A stretch of 64,000 nucleotides of DNA from an uncultured Allomuricauda sp. (lineage in GTDB: Bacteria > Bacteroidota > Bacteroidia > Flavobacteriales > Flavobacteriaceae): positions 1 through 64,000 of the forward strand of contig NZ_CANMUU010000006.1 of the NCBI RefSeq assembly GCF_947501165.1, in the 5' to 3' direction. Positions 16,936 to 25,463 of the stretch are shown in pieces (the stretch's first letter is position 1; each line of letters begins with the position of its first letter). The notes below the pieces were generated by a model that saw only the letters and a program-made list of their open reading frames with translations, did no database searches and was not told the DNA's origin. The position numbers were made by a program, and so were the translations under genes.

Positions 16936-18822
16936 CTATTTTATCATCTCATAACTGCGTGAAATGAAATTGGTAAGTTCTTCTCCTTTGAGCAAACCTT
17001 TGGAAAGCCTAGCCAAATCTAAAGACTGGTTTATTAAACGTTCTCTTTTCTTAGCTGTCTTGGTATTCAAGATTTCACCCACCAATTCGTGATTGGTATT
17101 AACAATCAAATTGTACATTTCTGGCATATTGCCCATGCCAAACATACCCCCGCCACCGGTCTGTTGCATTTCCTTCATTCTCCGCATAAACTCGGGTTCT
17201 GTAATTATGAAAGGTGAAGATGAGCTATCCATGGCCTCCATTTGGATGGTATATCCTTTTTCAGAAATCACTTTTTCCAGTTCTTCTTTGAACTTATCCT
17301 TTTCCTCATCAGAAAGTTTGGAAATGGCCGTATCTTCCTTTTTGATAAGATTGTCAATATGGTCGGCATCTACTCTGGCGAAAGACAACTTTTCCTTGGA
17401 GGTCTCTAATTTTTGCATCAGATGTGATACGATAGGCGAATCCAATAAAAGAACTTCATATCCCTTGGCCTTTGCAGCCTCAATATAACTGTGCTGAGCT
17501 TCTTTGTCCGAGGCATAGAGTACTACCAATTTGTCATCCTTGTCCGTTTGATTGTCCTTTATGGTGTTTTCTAATTCCTCATAGGTGTAAAACTTACCAT
17601 CTACAGCAGGATAGAGCGCAAATTTGTCTGCTTTTTCGAAAAACTTATCCTCAGAAAGCATACCATACTCAATAACCACTTTAATATCGTTCCACTTTTG
17701 CTCAAAATCCTCGCGGTTGTTTTTGAAAAGGGATGTTAATTTGTCCGCTACCTTTCTGGTGATATATGAAGATATTTTTTTGACCGCTCCATCTGCTTGC
17801 AAATAAGAACGCGACACATTCAAAGGAATATCCGGTGAATCTATAACACCTCTTAACATAGTTAAGAATTCAGGAACTATTCCTTCTACATTATCGGTTA
17901 CAAAAACCTGATTTTGGTATAGTTGAATCCTATCCTTCTGAACGTTGAGGTCATTGGTCAGTTTTGGAAAATATAGAATACCTGTCAAGTTGAAAGGATA
18001 GTCTACATTTAAATGTATGTTGAACAAAGGCTCCTCAAATTGCATGGGATACAGTTCTCTGTAGAAGGACTTGTAGTCTTCCTCATTTAAATCATTGGGC
18101 TGTTTTGTCCATGCTGGGGTAGGATTGTTGATAATGTTGTCCACCTCCTGTGTTGGTGCCGGATCTTCCTCTTTTGCATCTTCTGGTTTGGGCAGAGTTT
18201 CTGTTTTAGTTCCAAACTTGATTGGAATGGGCATAAACTTGTTATACTTGGTAAGTAGCCCCTGTATCTTGGAGTCTTCCAAAAATTCTGTGGAATCTTC
18301 AGCCACATGCAGAATAATCTCCGTTCCTCTTTCTGCCTTTTCCGTTGGTTCCAATGAAAACTCTGGAGAACCATCACAAACCCAATGTACCGCCGGTTCG
18401 TCCTTAAAACTTTTGGTAACGATTTCTACTTTGTCCGCTACCATAAATGCTGAATAGAAACCAAGTCCAAAATGACCAATGATTCCTGCATCTTTTCCTG
18501 CATCCTTATACTTGTCCAAAAACTCTTCAGCACCTGAGAAAGCAACCTCGTTGATGTATTTTTTTACTTCATCCTCGGTCATACCAAGTCCTTGGTCAAT
18601 AATATGAATACGTTTATTATCCTTATCAACCTTAACTTCAATCATAGGGTTTCCATATTCCACTTTGGCCTCACCAATGGAAGTAAGGTGTTTTAGTTTA
18701 AGGGTAGCATCCGTAGCATTGGATATTAGCTCCCTTAGAAAAATTTCGTGATCACTATAAAGAAACTTCTTGATTAGAGGGAAAATGTTTTCTACCGAAA
18801 CATTTATTTTACCTGTTGCCAT
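16936..18822 (-). CDS. htpG: molecular chaperone HtpG (Hsp90 family)
   Basis: 628 residues, full length for bacterial Hsp90, an ATP-dependent cytosolic dimeric chaperone. The N-terminal GHKL ATPase shows ELISNATDA (31-39), DQGLGMT (76-82) and GHFGLGFYSAFMVAD (~117-131). A middle domain with the conserved Arg loop (LNVSRSYLQ) activates hydrolysis. The C-terminal dimerisation domain is present but, as in all bacterial forms, lacks MEEVD. A Gln/Gly-rich insert (QQTGGGGMFGMGNMPEM) near the C-terminus is a loop also seen in other Bacteroidota copies. Monocistronic, with its own terminator downstream. Confidence 0.97.
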   Translation of the reverse strand: MATGKINVSVENIFPLIKKFLYSDHEIFLRELISNATDATLKLKHLTSIGEAKVEYGNPMIEVKVDKDNKRIHIIDQGLGMTEDEVKKYINEVAFSGAEEFLDKYKDAGKDAGIIGHFGLGFYSAFMVADKVEIVTKSFKDEPAVHWVCDGSPEFSLEPTEKAERGTEIILHVAEDSTEFLEDSKIQGLLTKYNKFMPIPIKFGTKTETLPKPEDAKEEDPAPTQEVDNIINNPTPAWTKQPNDLNEEDYKSFYRELYPMQFEEPLFNIHLNVDYPFNLTGILYFPKLTNDLNVQKDRIQLYQNQVFVTDNVEGIVPEFLTMLRGVIDSPDIPLNVSRSYLQADGAVKKISSYITRKVADKLTSLFKNNREDFEQKWNDIKVVIEYGMLSEDKFFEKADKFALYPAVDGKFYTYEELENTIKDNQTDKDDKLVVLYASDKEAQHSYIEAAKAKGYEVLLLDSPIVSHLMQKLETSKEKLSFARVDADHIDNLIKKEDTAISKLSDEEKDKFKEELEKVISEKGYTIQMEAMDSSSSPFIITEPEFMRRMKEMQQTGGGGMFGMGNMPEMYNLIVNTNHELVGEILNTKTAKKRERLINQSLDLARLSKGLLKGEELTNFISRSYEMIK

Positions 18823-18953
18823 TCTATAAATTATTTACTTTTTGACTTTTCTATGGACAAAAAAAATACCATTCACGCTAATATGACAAACTGGCACTTT
18901 ATGGAATTTAACAGCTGTTTGTAAATTTTAACATCATTTTGTTTATTGATTAT

Positions 18954-18983
18954 TTTGAAAAGCTAAACAAATAGTTATATTTG
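18954..18983 (+). promoter_or_regulatory. promoter (TTTG-N18-TATATTTG)
   Basis: TTTG at 18954-18957 and TATATTTG at 18976-18983 with an 18 bp spacer match the Bacteroidota housekeeping promoter consensus. Predicted start of transcription is around 18988, giving a short RNA that ends at the terminator at 19056-19090. Confidence 0.7.
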
Positions 18984-18987
18984 TAGT

Positions 18988-19088
18988 GTTATAGAAAATT
19001 GCTATGAACTAGTATACTATAACGAGTTTGTTTATTTATTGGTTAGGTTGTTGAGAACGCACTTTCGCCCGAAAGTGCGTTTTCTTTT
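18988..19088 (+). ncRNA. candidate small RNA (~100 nt)
   Basis: A region with its own consensus promoter and its own strong terminator but no convincing ORF. It contains the alternating AT-rich stretch CTAGTATACTATAACGAG and ends in the perfect GC-rich hairpin. I do not recognise it as a known RNA family. The boundaries are inferred from promoter and terminator only. Confidence 0.4.
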
Positions 19089-19090
19089 TC
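19056..19090 (+). terminator. strong intrinsic terminator
   Basis: AACGCACTTTCG pairs perfectly with CGAAAGTGCGTT (12 bp, minimal loop), followed by TTCTTTTTCTT on the plus strand. No protein gene ends upstream on this strand, so it must terminate the short transcript starting near 18988. Confidence 0.85.
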
Positions 19091-19122
19091 TTAAATCCCT
19101 ATTTAATCTGTTCCAATAATTG

Positions 19123-19130
19123 TATTTTTG
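19123..19130 (+). promoter_or_regulatory. -7 box fixing the TetR gene start
   Basis: TATTTTTG matches TAnnTTTG. It overlaps the in-frame TTG at 19128, so that TTG cannot be in the transcript; the ATG at 19152 (21 bp downstream) is therefore the real start of the TetR gene. Confidence 0.65.
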
Positions 19131-19151
19131 TTTAAACATAAATCTGAGACT

Positions 19152-19808
19152 ATGGCAAGTGGAACATCAAATAAATTAAGTGAAGAGAAGATTATAGATT
19201 GGTTTATGGATACGGTGTTGGAACATGAGGTGGTACCTAAATCAATTTATAAGTTTTGTAAAGCAAACAAGATTAAGGAGGAAGAGTTCTATCATTTTTT
19301 TGGCTCCTTTGAGGGATTGCAACAAGCGATTTGGGAACGTTTCTATGAAAGTACCGTTAGTGTAATGCAGAAAAATGAGCAGTATGATGCCATGACCAAC
19401 GAAGAAAAGATGCTGACTTTTCTCTTTACTTTTTTTGAAAACCTTACTCTGAATAGGAGTTACGTGCTTTTTGTGTTGAAGCATCATAAGAATACCATGG
19501 AAAATCTCGCTCAATTAAAAGGCCTACGAAGAAACATAAAGGATTTTGCCACTGGACTAATAGATGAACGCAATAGTGAAAAGAGTTTAAAGATTTTAAA
19601 GCAGAGTCCACAGCTGTTTTCTGAAGGGGCATGGATTCAGTTTTTGTTTTTATTGAAATTTTGGATGGATGATACTTCTGCTGACTTTGAAAAAACCGAT
19701 ATCGCCATAGAAAAATCGGTAACTACCATCTTTCAGGTGTTTGATAATAATTCCCTTGAGAAAATAATAGACTTTGGGAAATTCCTTTACAAAGAAAATT
19801 TTGCCTAG
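19152..19808 (+). CDS. TetR/AcrR-like transcriptional regulator
   Basis: 218 residues from the ATG at 19152. Residues ~10-60 form a TetR-type N-terminal helix-turn-helix (EKIIDWFMDTVLEHEVVPKSIYKFCKANKIKEEEFYHFFGSFEGLQQAIWERF), with FYHFFGS in place of the usual YYYF phrase. The rest is the helical ligand/dimer domain. It ends 3 bp before an ABC1/UbiB-like kinase gene, and this gene pair appears to be a fixed flavobacterial arrangement. The regulator probably controls its own two-gene operon; ligand unknown. Confidence 0.85.
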   Translation: MASGTSNKLSEEKIIDWFMDTVLEHEVVPKSIYKFCKANKIKEEEFYHFFGSFEGLQQAIWERFYESTVSVMQKNEQYDAMTNEEKMLTFLFTFFENLTLNRSYVLFVLKHHKNTMENLAQLKGLRRNIKDFATGLIDERNSEKSLKILKQSPQLFSEGAWIQFLFLLKFWMDDTSADFEKTDIAIEKSVTTIFQVFDNNSLEKIIDFGKFLYKENFA

Positions 19809-19811
19809 CCT

Positions 19812-21122
19812 ATGAAGACATTGGATAGTATACCCACCAGTAAAATTGAAAGAGCTGGTAAGTTGGTGAAAACAGGGGTGAAGATAGGGGGAAACTATGT
19901 CAAATATTACGGCAAAAAGCTTGTAAACCCAGAGGTTACCAAGGAAGAACTCAACGAGAATAATGCAGAGGATATTTATGATGGCTTAAAAAGTCTAAAA
20001 GGGAGTGCCCTGAAGGTAGCTCAGATGTTGAGCATGGAAAAAAACCTTTTGCCCCGCGCCTATGTGGAAAAATTTTCACTCTCCCAGTTTTCTGTACCCC
20101 CATTGTCAGCTCCCCTAGTACGAAAAACCTTCAAAAAATACTTGGGTAAATACCCAGAAGATATCTTTGATTCTTTCGAAAAAGATTCTATCAACGCGGC
20201 AAGTATAGGTCAAGTTCATAAGGCCAAGAAAAATGGTAAGGAATTGGCGGTCAAGATTCAATATCCTGGTGTTGCCGAGAGCATAAGCAGCGATTTAGCT
20301 TTGGTAAAACCAATTGCCACTAGGATGTTTAATCTTAAGGGTAAAGATTCTGAAAAGTATTTCAAAGAGGTCGAAAACAAATTGGTCGAAGAGACCAATT
20401 ATATTTTGGAATTAGAGCAAAGCGAGGAAATTACCCAAGCCTGTTCCATTATTCCGAATATTGAATTTCCAAAATATTACGAAAATCTCTCCAGTGAACG
20501 TATTCTTACTATGGACTGGATGAAAGGAAAGCATCTGAGTGAGTTTGCTAAAACTGATTTTGATGTTAGCACAGGAAACTCATTGGGTCAAGCCCTTTGG
20601 GATTTTTATATGTTCCAAATCCATAAGTTGCGGAAAGTTCACGCAGACCCGCATCCGGGTAATTTCTTAGTGAGTTCTAGCAATACCTTAATTGCTATAG
20701 ATTTTGGGTGTATCAAAGAAATTCCAAATGAGTTTTATGAACCTTATTTTGAATTAGCCAAGGAGGAGAACATAAGCAATGATGCCATATTTATGGAGAA
20801 ATTGTATGAATTGGAGATTTTAACGCCAACCGATTCCAAAGAAGAGCTTGAATTTTTCAAAGCGTTGTTTAAGGAAATGCTCACTTTGTTCACTTCGCCC
20901 TTCAATAAAAAAGAGTTTGATTTTGGCTCTGATGACTTTTGGAACAGGATTGCCGATTTGAGCGAAAGATATTCCAAGGATGAACAGATACGAAAAATGA
21001 ATGGAAACAGAGGTTCCAAACACTTCTTGTATATGAACCGTACTTTTTTTGGGCTCTACAATTTATTGCATGACCTCAAAGCGGTGGTACAAGTAAATGA
21101 TTTCCGGAAATTTTTAAACTGA
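19812..21122 (+). CDS. ABC1/AarF/UbiB-like atypical kinase
   Basis: 436 residues. Hallmarks of the ABC1 family: a KxxQ-type signature LKVAQM at 67-72 (K68, Q71; family usual is KxGQ), an alanine-rich nucleotide loop NAASIGQVHKA (128-138), Lys148 in LAVKIQYPG, the catalytic HADPHPGNF segment and the metal-binding IDFGCIK. Known members support quinone biosynthesis or other isoprenoid lipid processes through an unusual ATPase/kinase activity. This is not the ubiquinone UbiB itself, since Bacteroidota use menaquinone. It follows the TetR regulator by 3 bp. Confidence 0.88.
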   Translation: MKTLDSIPTSKIERAGKLVKTGVKIGGNYVKYYGKKLVNPEVTKEELNENNAEDIYDGLKSLKGSALKVAQMLSMEKNLLPRAYVEKFSLSQFSVPPLSAPLVRKTFKKYLGKYPEDIFDSFEKDSINAASIGQVHKAKKNGKELAVKIQYPGVAESISSDLALVKPIATRMFNLKGKDSEKYFKEVENKLVEETNYILELEQSEEITQACSIIPNIEFPKYYENLSSERILTMDWMKGKHLSEFAKTDFDVSTGNSLGQALWDFYMFQIHKLRKVHADPHPGNFLVSSSNTLIAIDFGCIKEIPNEFYEPYFELAKEENISNDAIFMEKLYELEILTPTDSKEELEFFKALFKEMLTLFTSPFNKKEFDFGSDDFWNRIADLSERYSKDEQIRKMNGNRGSKHFLYMNRTFFGLYNLLHDLKAVVQVNDFRKFLN

Positions 21123-21126
21123 CATC

Positions 21127-23580
21127 TTACCTGTCCTTACCCAAGGTTTTTTTGGGTAGTAAGGGTTTATCAGTTTTTTGTTTTACATATTTCTCAAGCC
21201 ATTGGTCTTGCTCCCATAGCAAGTGAAGAATACTTTCTTTCGCTCTATAACCATGACTTTCTTTAGGTAACATGACTAGTCTTACTGTTGCGCCAAGTCC
21301 TTTAAGGGCGTTGAAATAACGCTCACTCTGCATGGGATAGGTGCCAGAGTTATTGTCTGCTTCACCATGGACCAAAAGTAAGGGTGTTTTCATTTTATCG
21401 GCATGCATGAAAGGTGACATAGTATAATAAACTTCCGGAGCTTCCCAGTAGTTTCGCTCTTCACTCTGGAAACCGAAAGGTGTCAACGTTCTGTTATAGG
21501 CACCACTTCTAGCGATTCCGGCCGCAAACAAATCAGAATGTGAGAGCAAGTTGGCCACCATAAACGCGCCATAACTATGACCGCCAACAGCAACTCTGTT
21601 TCTATCTATATATCCCATTTCATCCACCGCATCAATCGCTGCTTTGGCATTGGCCACTAGTTGCTTTCGAAAGGTATCATTGGGTTGCTCATCTCCTTCA
21701 CCAATGATTGGGAAAGCGGCATCGTCCAATACCGCATATCCTTTGGTGACCCAATAAATTGGTGAGCCCCAAAATGGATACGTAAACTCATTTGGATTTT
21801 GGGTATTCTGAGAGGCACTGTTCTTGTCCTTAAACTCTCTTGGGTATGCCCAAAGAATCATGGGTACCTTTTCTTTGGATTCCTTTTTATATCCAACTGG
21901 TAAATAAAGGGTGCCGTTCAGTTCCAACCCGTCGTCCCTTTTATAGGTAATCACTTCTTTATGTACATCTTGCAGGCTTTTGAACGGGTTTTCAAAATTG
22001 GTCAACTGCACTGGACCTTTTCGTTTGACCAAACTCTTGTAATAGTAGTTTGGATATTCGTTGGAAGACTCAATTCGAACCAGCAATTCATCTTTCTCAG
22101 TATTATAATCCACCAGGTCTTCCTTTTTACCTTCTAGTTTTGAAGTGTATAATCGGGTTTTTTCCAAGGTGGAAAGGTCCATTTTATCAACAAAAGGAAA
22201 CTGGCCTTCTTTGGTAAAACCATCTCCTAACAAATAGACACTGTTGCCATCCATAGCCAGAACATCGGTACCATACTTGTTGCGTTTAGTGACAAAAGAA
22301 CCAGGGTCGCTATATACATCTTGATAGTTTCTGTCCTCTATAATCTGCGGCTCTTTTGAAGGATTTGAAGGGTTAAAAAGATAGCCTTTAAGATTTCTGG
22401 TATTCCACCAATAATCATAGGCAATTGCCATATTTTCATTGCCCCATTCAATCTGATAATACCTATTCTTTAATTTAAGAAGGCTTTTACCTTGGTCATT
22501 GAATGGTGCCTCAAGCTGAAATACTTCATCCCGATATTCCACTTCATTTTCTGGGTCACCTCCATCCAAGGCCTGCACATAAATAAGAGATGCTGCTTTG
22601 TCATCACGCCAAGAAACGGAACGCATCCCCATACGAACTGCCATAAATCCTTTGGGCAAATCTTCAATTAGTGGTACTTCCAATAAGTTGGATACCAAGG
22701 TGCCATCCGAGTTGTATATGTTGGTTTTGGAGGGGAAGCGATAGTAGGGTACCAAATAGGAGAAAGGTTTGTCTACATGGGTAACCATCACATAGTTGCC
22801 ATCTGGCGAAAAACTGATGTTGCTATACATGGCTGCCTCTTTCCATTTGGTCATACTCCCATCGAGTCCAACTTTGAAGAGTTCGGAACGTGCCAATTGT
22901 TCAAAATTGAATTCGTCATTGGGGTTTTTCAATAAATCTTGATACGTTCTATTCTGTGCTTTTTTTCCATCATTGGAAGAAATGGTAGGACCGTTGGGTA
23001 CGGCTTCGGACACATTAACCAATTCTTGTCGGTCATTGGGTAGCATTTTCACTAAAACAGACTTTCCATCCTTAAACCAATTGATTACGTCTCTCATATT
23101 GGCATTTACATTGGCGTTGGTCAATCGGGTAACTTCAGCTTTTTTCAAATCCAATACCCAGATTTCAACTCCTTTGGAAGTTGTATTCGTTACTGCTATC
23201 ATAGATTGGTCTGGCGACCAATTAAAGTTGGCCAAACGTGGATTTTCTGGGAGGTTCTTTACCTGAATCACTTCATCACCGCCAATTTCCTGTATTTTGA
23301 TGTTGTTGTAATAATTGGTTCGACTGCCAATATTGGTTTTTGGATTTATCCGTAGGCCTGCCAAACGCAGTTCTTTTTCCGAAAGCTCGGCTATACTCTT
23401 GTAGTAATCCCTGTATAACAAAACCATATACTTGCCATCATCACTAATACGAACCGAAGGAGCCAAAGGAGCATCTACAAGCTCTAAAATTTCTTTTGAG
23501 GGCTTCTGGTAGGTGAGCTTTTCTTGTGAAAAACCAATCGTGCCTATTAAAAAAAGCAATAATAGTCCTGTATGTTTCAT
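21127..23580 (-). CDS. S9 family (prolyl oligopeptidase-like) peptidase, secreted
   Basis: 817 residues when started at the ATG at 23580, which gives a clean signal peptide (MKHTGLLLLFLIGTIGFSQ); in-frame starts at 23589 and 23604 only add polar residues in front. Residues ~30-530 have WD/beta-propeller-like repeats (NFNWSPDQSMIAVTN, ISFSPDGNYVMVTH). The C-terminal ~270 residues are the alpha/beta-hydrolase catalytic domain: Ser in GGHSYGAFM, Asp in HGEADNN and His in KESHGYR. Likely a periplasmic or exported aminopeptidase acting on peptides, resembling the glutamyl-endopeptidase-like S9 group. It converges with the UbiB-like gene, 4 bp apart. Confidence 0.92.
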   Translation of the reverse strand: MKHTGLLLLFLIGTIGFSQEKLTYQKPSKEILELVDAPLAPSVRISDDGKYMVLLYRDYYKSIAELSEKELRLAGLRINPKTNIGSRTNYYNNIKIQEIGGDEVIQVKNLPENPRLANFNWSPDQSMIAVTNTTSKGVEIWVLDLKKAEVTRLTNANVNANMRDVINWFKDGKSVLVKMLPNDRQELVNVSEAVPNGPTISSNDGKKAQNRTYQDLLKNPNDEFNFEQLARSELFKVGLDGSMTKWKEAAMYSNISFSPDGNYVMVTHVDKPFSYLVPYYRFPSKTNIYNSDGTLVSNLLEVPLIEDLPKGFMAVRMGMRSVSWRDDKAASLIYVQALDGGDPENEVEYRDEVFQLEAPFNDQGKSLLKLKNRYYQIEWGNENMAIAYDYWWNTRNLKGYLFNPSNPSKEPQIIEDRNYQDVYSDPGSFVTKRNKYGTDVLAMDGNSVYLLGDGFTKEGQFPFVDKMDLSTLEKTRLYTSKLEGKKEDLVDYNTEKDELLVRIESSNEYPNYYYKSLVKRKGPVQLTNFENPFKSLQDVHKEVITYKRDDGLELNGTLYLPVGYKKESKEKVPMILWAYPREFKDKNSASQNTQNPNEFTYPFWGSPIYWVTKGYAVLDDAAFPIIGEGDEQPNDTFRKQLVANAKAAIDAVDEMGYIDRNRVAVGGHSYGAFMVANLLSHSDLFAAGIARSGAYNRTLTPFGFQSEERNYWEAPEVYYTMSPFMHADKMKTPLLLVHGEADNNSGTYPMQSERYFNALKGLGATVRLVMLPKESHGYRAKESILHLLWEQDQWLEKYVKQKTDKPLLPKKTLGKDR

Positions 23581-23816
23581 GATGTTCATTTTAGCGTTCT
23601 GCATTGAGAATAGTTACCTTTAAAAGTACAATAAATCCTTCATTTCAATGATCGTTTATGGTTTATGAGCTGCTAAAAAAAGTATGAAGCCTCCAATATG
23701 TTGTGGATTTGAAAATTGTTTTTGGTTTTTTTCAGGAATCTGCAAAGAATATTAGTTAATTTACCCAATATTGAGAACTATAGAACCAAAATTGTAATAC
23801 AATAAAGGAAGAGATT

Positions 23817-24824
23817 ATGTACAATTCAAAAATAGCTGGACTCGGATACTATGTACCCGAAAACGTGGTGACGAATGACGATCTTTCCAAAGTAATGGAT
23901 ACCAACGATGAGTGGATTCAAGAACGGACGGGGATCAAAGAAAGAAGACATGTGGTTCGAGGTACGGATACGACCACATCCATGGGAGTTAAAGCCGCAA
24001 AAATAGCTATCGAGCGCGCTGGGATTGATAAGGATGAAATTGATTTTATAGTATTTGCTACGTTAAGTCCGGACTATTATTTTCCCGGACCTGGTGTTTT
24101 GGTGCAGCGAGATTTAGGAATTAAAACGGTTGGAGCTCTAGATGTTCGGAATCAGTGTTCTGGATTTGTTTATGCTGTTTCCGTAGCAGACCAGTATATA
24201 AAAAGTGGTATGTACAAGAATATCTTGGTCATTGGCTCTGAACTACATTCCCATGGTTTGGATATGACTACGCGAGGTAGGGGGGTTTCGGTGATTTTTG
24301 GTGATGGTGCAGGTGCTGCTGTTTTAACACGAGAAGAAAATACCAGTAAAGGGGTACTTTCCTCACACCTACATTCAGAAGGTCAACATGCCGAGGAACT
24401 TTCATTAATAGCTCCCGGAATGGGGAAACGATGGGTCACTGATATCTTGGAGGAAGAAGACCCAGAAGATGTTTCTTATTTTCCTTATATGAATGGCCAG
24501 TTCGTTTTTAAGAATGCGGTGGTTCGCTTTAGTGAAGTAATCATGGAAGGTCTGCAAAAGAACAATTTGGGGCCCGGTGATATCGATATGCTAATTCCTC
24601 ATCAAGCCAATCTGCGTATTTCTCAGTTTGTTCAGAAAAAGTTTGGTCTTTCAAATGATCAAGTATTCAATAATATCATGAAGTATGGTAATACCACTGC
24701 GGCCTCAATTCCTATTGCGTTGACTGAAGCTTGGGAAGCGGGTAAAATAAAAGAAGGGGATTTGGTTGTATTGGCTGCCTTTGGTAGTGGATTTACTTGG
24801 GGCAGCGTTATTATTCGTTGGTAA
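23817..24824 (+). CDS. beta-ketoacyl-ACP synthase III (FabH-type)
   Basis: 335 residues. The thiolase-fold catalytic triad is complete: Cys114 in NQCSGF, His262 in IPHQAN and Asn292 in YGNTTAASIP. The N-terminal GLGYYVPENVVTNDDL and EWIQERTGIKERR are KAS III landmarks. It would condense an acyl-CoA primer with malonyl-ACP to begin fatty acid synthesis. The insert LEEEDPEDVSYFPYMNG (211-227) differs from E. coli FabH and matches a second KAS III clade common in Bacteroidota, so this may be a paralogue rather than the housekeeping copy beside plsX/rpmF, which are absent here. It abuts the PPOX gene directly. Confidence 0.9.
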   Translation: MYNSKIAGLGYYVPENVVTNDDLSKVMDTNDEWIQERTGIKERRHVVRGTDTTTSMGVKAAKIAIERAGIDKDEIDFIVFATLSPDYYFPGPGVLVQRDLGIKTVGALDVRNQCSGFVYAVSVADQYIKSGMYKNILVIGSELHSHGLDMTTRGRGVSVIFGDGAGAAVLTREENTSKGVLSSHLHSEGQHAEELSLIAPGMGKRWVTDILEEEDPEDVSYFPYMNGQFVFKNAVVRFSEVIMEGLQKNNLGPGDIDMLIPHQANLRISQFVQKKFGLSNDQVFNNIMKYGNTTAASIPIALTEAWEAGKIKEGDLVVLAAFGSGFTWGSVIIRW

Positions 24825-25367
24825 ATGGGAAGGCAACTTGACCAATTAACCCAACCTTTAATTGATTTTATCCAGAACCAAAAGCTTTTCTTCGTCGCTA
24901 CCGCCATGGAAGGAGGACGTGTCAACGTTTCTCCAAAAGGATTGGATTCACTCAGGGTCATTGATGAAAAAAGGGTGATTTGGCTTAATCTTACGGGCAG
25001 TGGCAATGAAACGGCCATCCATTTAAACAATAAGAACAGAATTACCCTGATGTTCTGTGCTTTTGAGGGCGACCCTATTATTCTAAGACTATACGGAACA
25101 GCAACGTCTTTTAAAAAGGAAACAGACTTTTGGAAAAAAAATATCTCTCTCTTTCCAAAAATACCAGGAAGCAGACAGTTGATTGATGTTGAAATAGACA
25201 AAGTACAGGTCTCTTGTGGTATGGGTGTTCCCTTAATGGAATACAAAAAACAACGCCAATCTTTGGTCGATTGGGCCGAGAATCAAGGTGATGAAGGCCT
25301 CAAAAAATATTGGCAAAAGAAAAATACAACTAGTATTGACGGATTTACGGATTCGTTTGAACCATAA
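24825..25367 (+). CDS. pyridoxamine 5'-phosphate oxidase-fold protein
   Basis: 180 residues. The split-barrel flavin-binding fold shows in FFVATAMEGGRVNVSPKGLDSLRVIDEKRVIWLNLTGSGNETAIHL, typical of the general PPOX-putative group rather than PdxH. The C-terminal part (KVQVSCGMGVPLMEY...) matches the same group of ~180 residue proteins. It begins on the base after the KAS III stop, so the two are translationally coupled. Likely binds FMN or F420-like flavin; the substrate is unknown. Confidence 0.88.
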   Translation: MGRQLDQLTQPLIDFIQNQKLFFVATAMEGGRVNVSPKGLDSLRVIDEKRVIWLNLTGSGNETAIHLNNKNRITLMFCAFEGDPIILRLYGTATSFKKETDFWKKNISLFPKIPGSRQLIDVEIDKVQVSCGMGVPLMEYKKQRQSLVDWAENQGDEGLKKYWQKKNTTSIDGFTDSFEP

Positions 25368-25370
25368 AAT

Positions 25371-25407
25371 AAACCCCGCCTGATTCATCCGTCAGAACGG
25401 GGTTTTT
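25371..25407 (+). terminator. intrinsic terminator after PPOX gene
   Basis: AAACCCCG pairs with CGGGGTTT, with an inner CTGA/TCAG stem and a T-run after it. It lies 4 bp after the PPOX stop and separates it from the converging TonB receptor gene. Confidence 0.8.
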
Positions 25408-25463
25408 ATGATAAACCTTGAGTGACTTACCAACCAACACTCAAACAAGGAATATCACTTTTC

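Larger units (their letters stand above)
18823..19151. other. intergenic region between htpG and the TetR gene
   Basis: 329 bp without a protein gene. It holds the htpG upstream region (left part), a full promoter at 18954-18983, an unassigned transcript region ending in a strong hairpin at 19056-19081, and a separate -7 box at 19123-19130 for the TetR gene. Confidence 0.7.

Noticed and set aside
24659..25246. 195-codon minus-strand frame across the KAS III/PPOX junction
   Set aside because: Both plus-strand genes have clear family motifs and a coupled stop/start; the antisense product has no recognisable domain.
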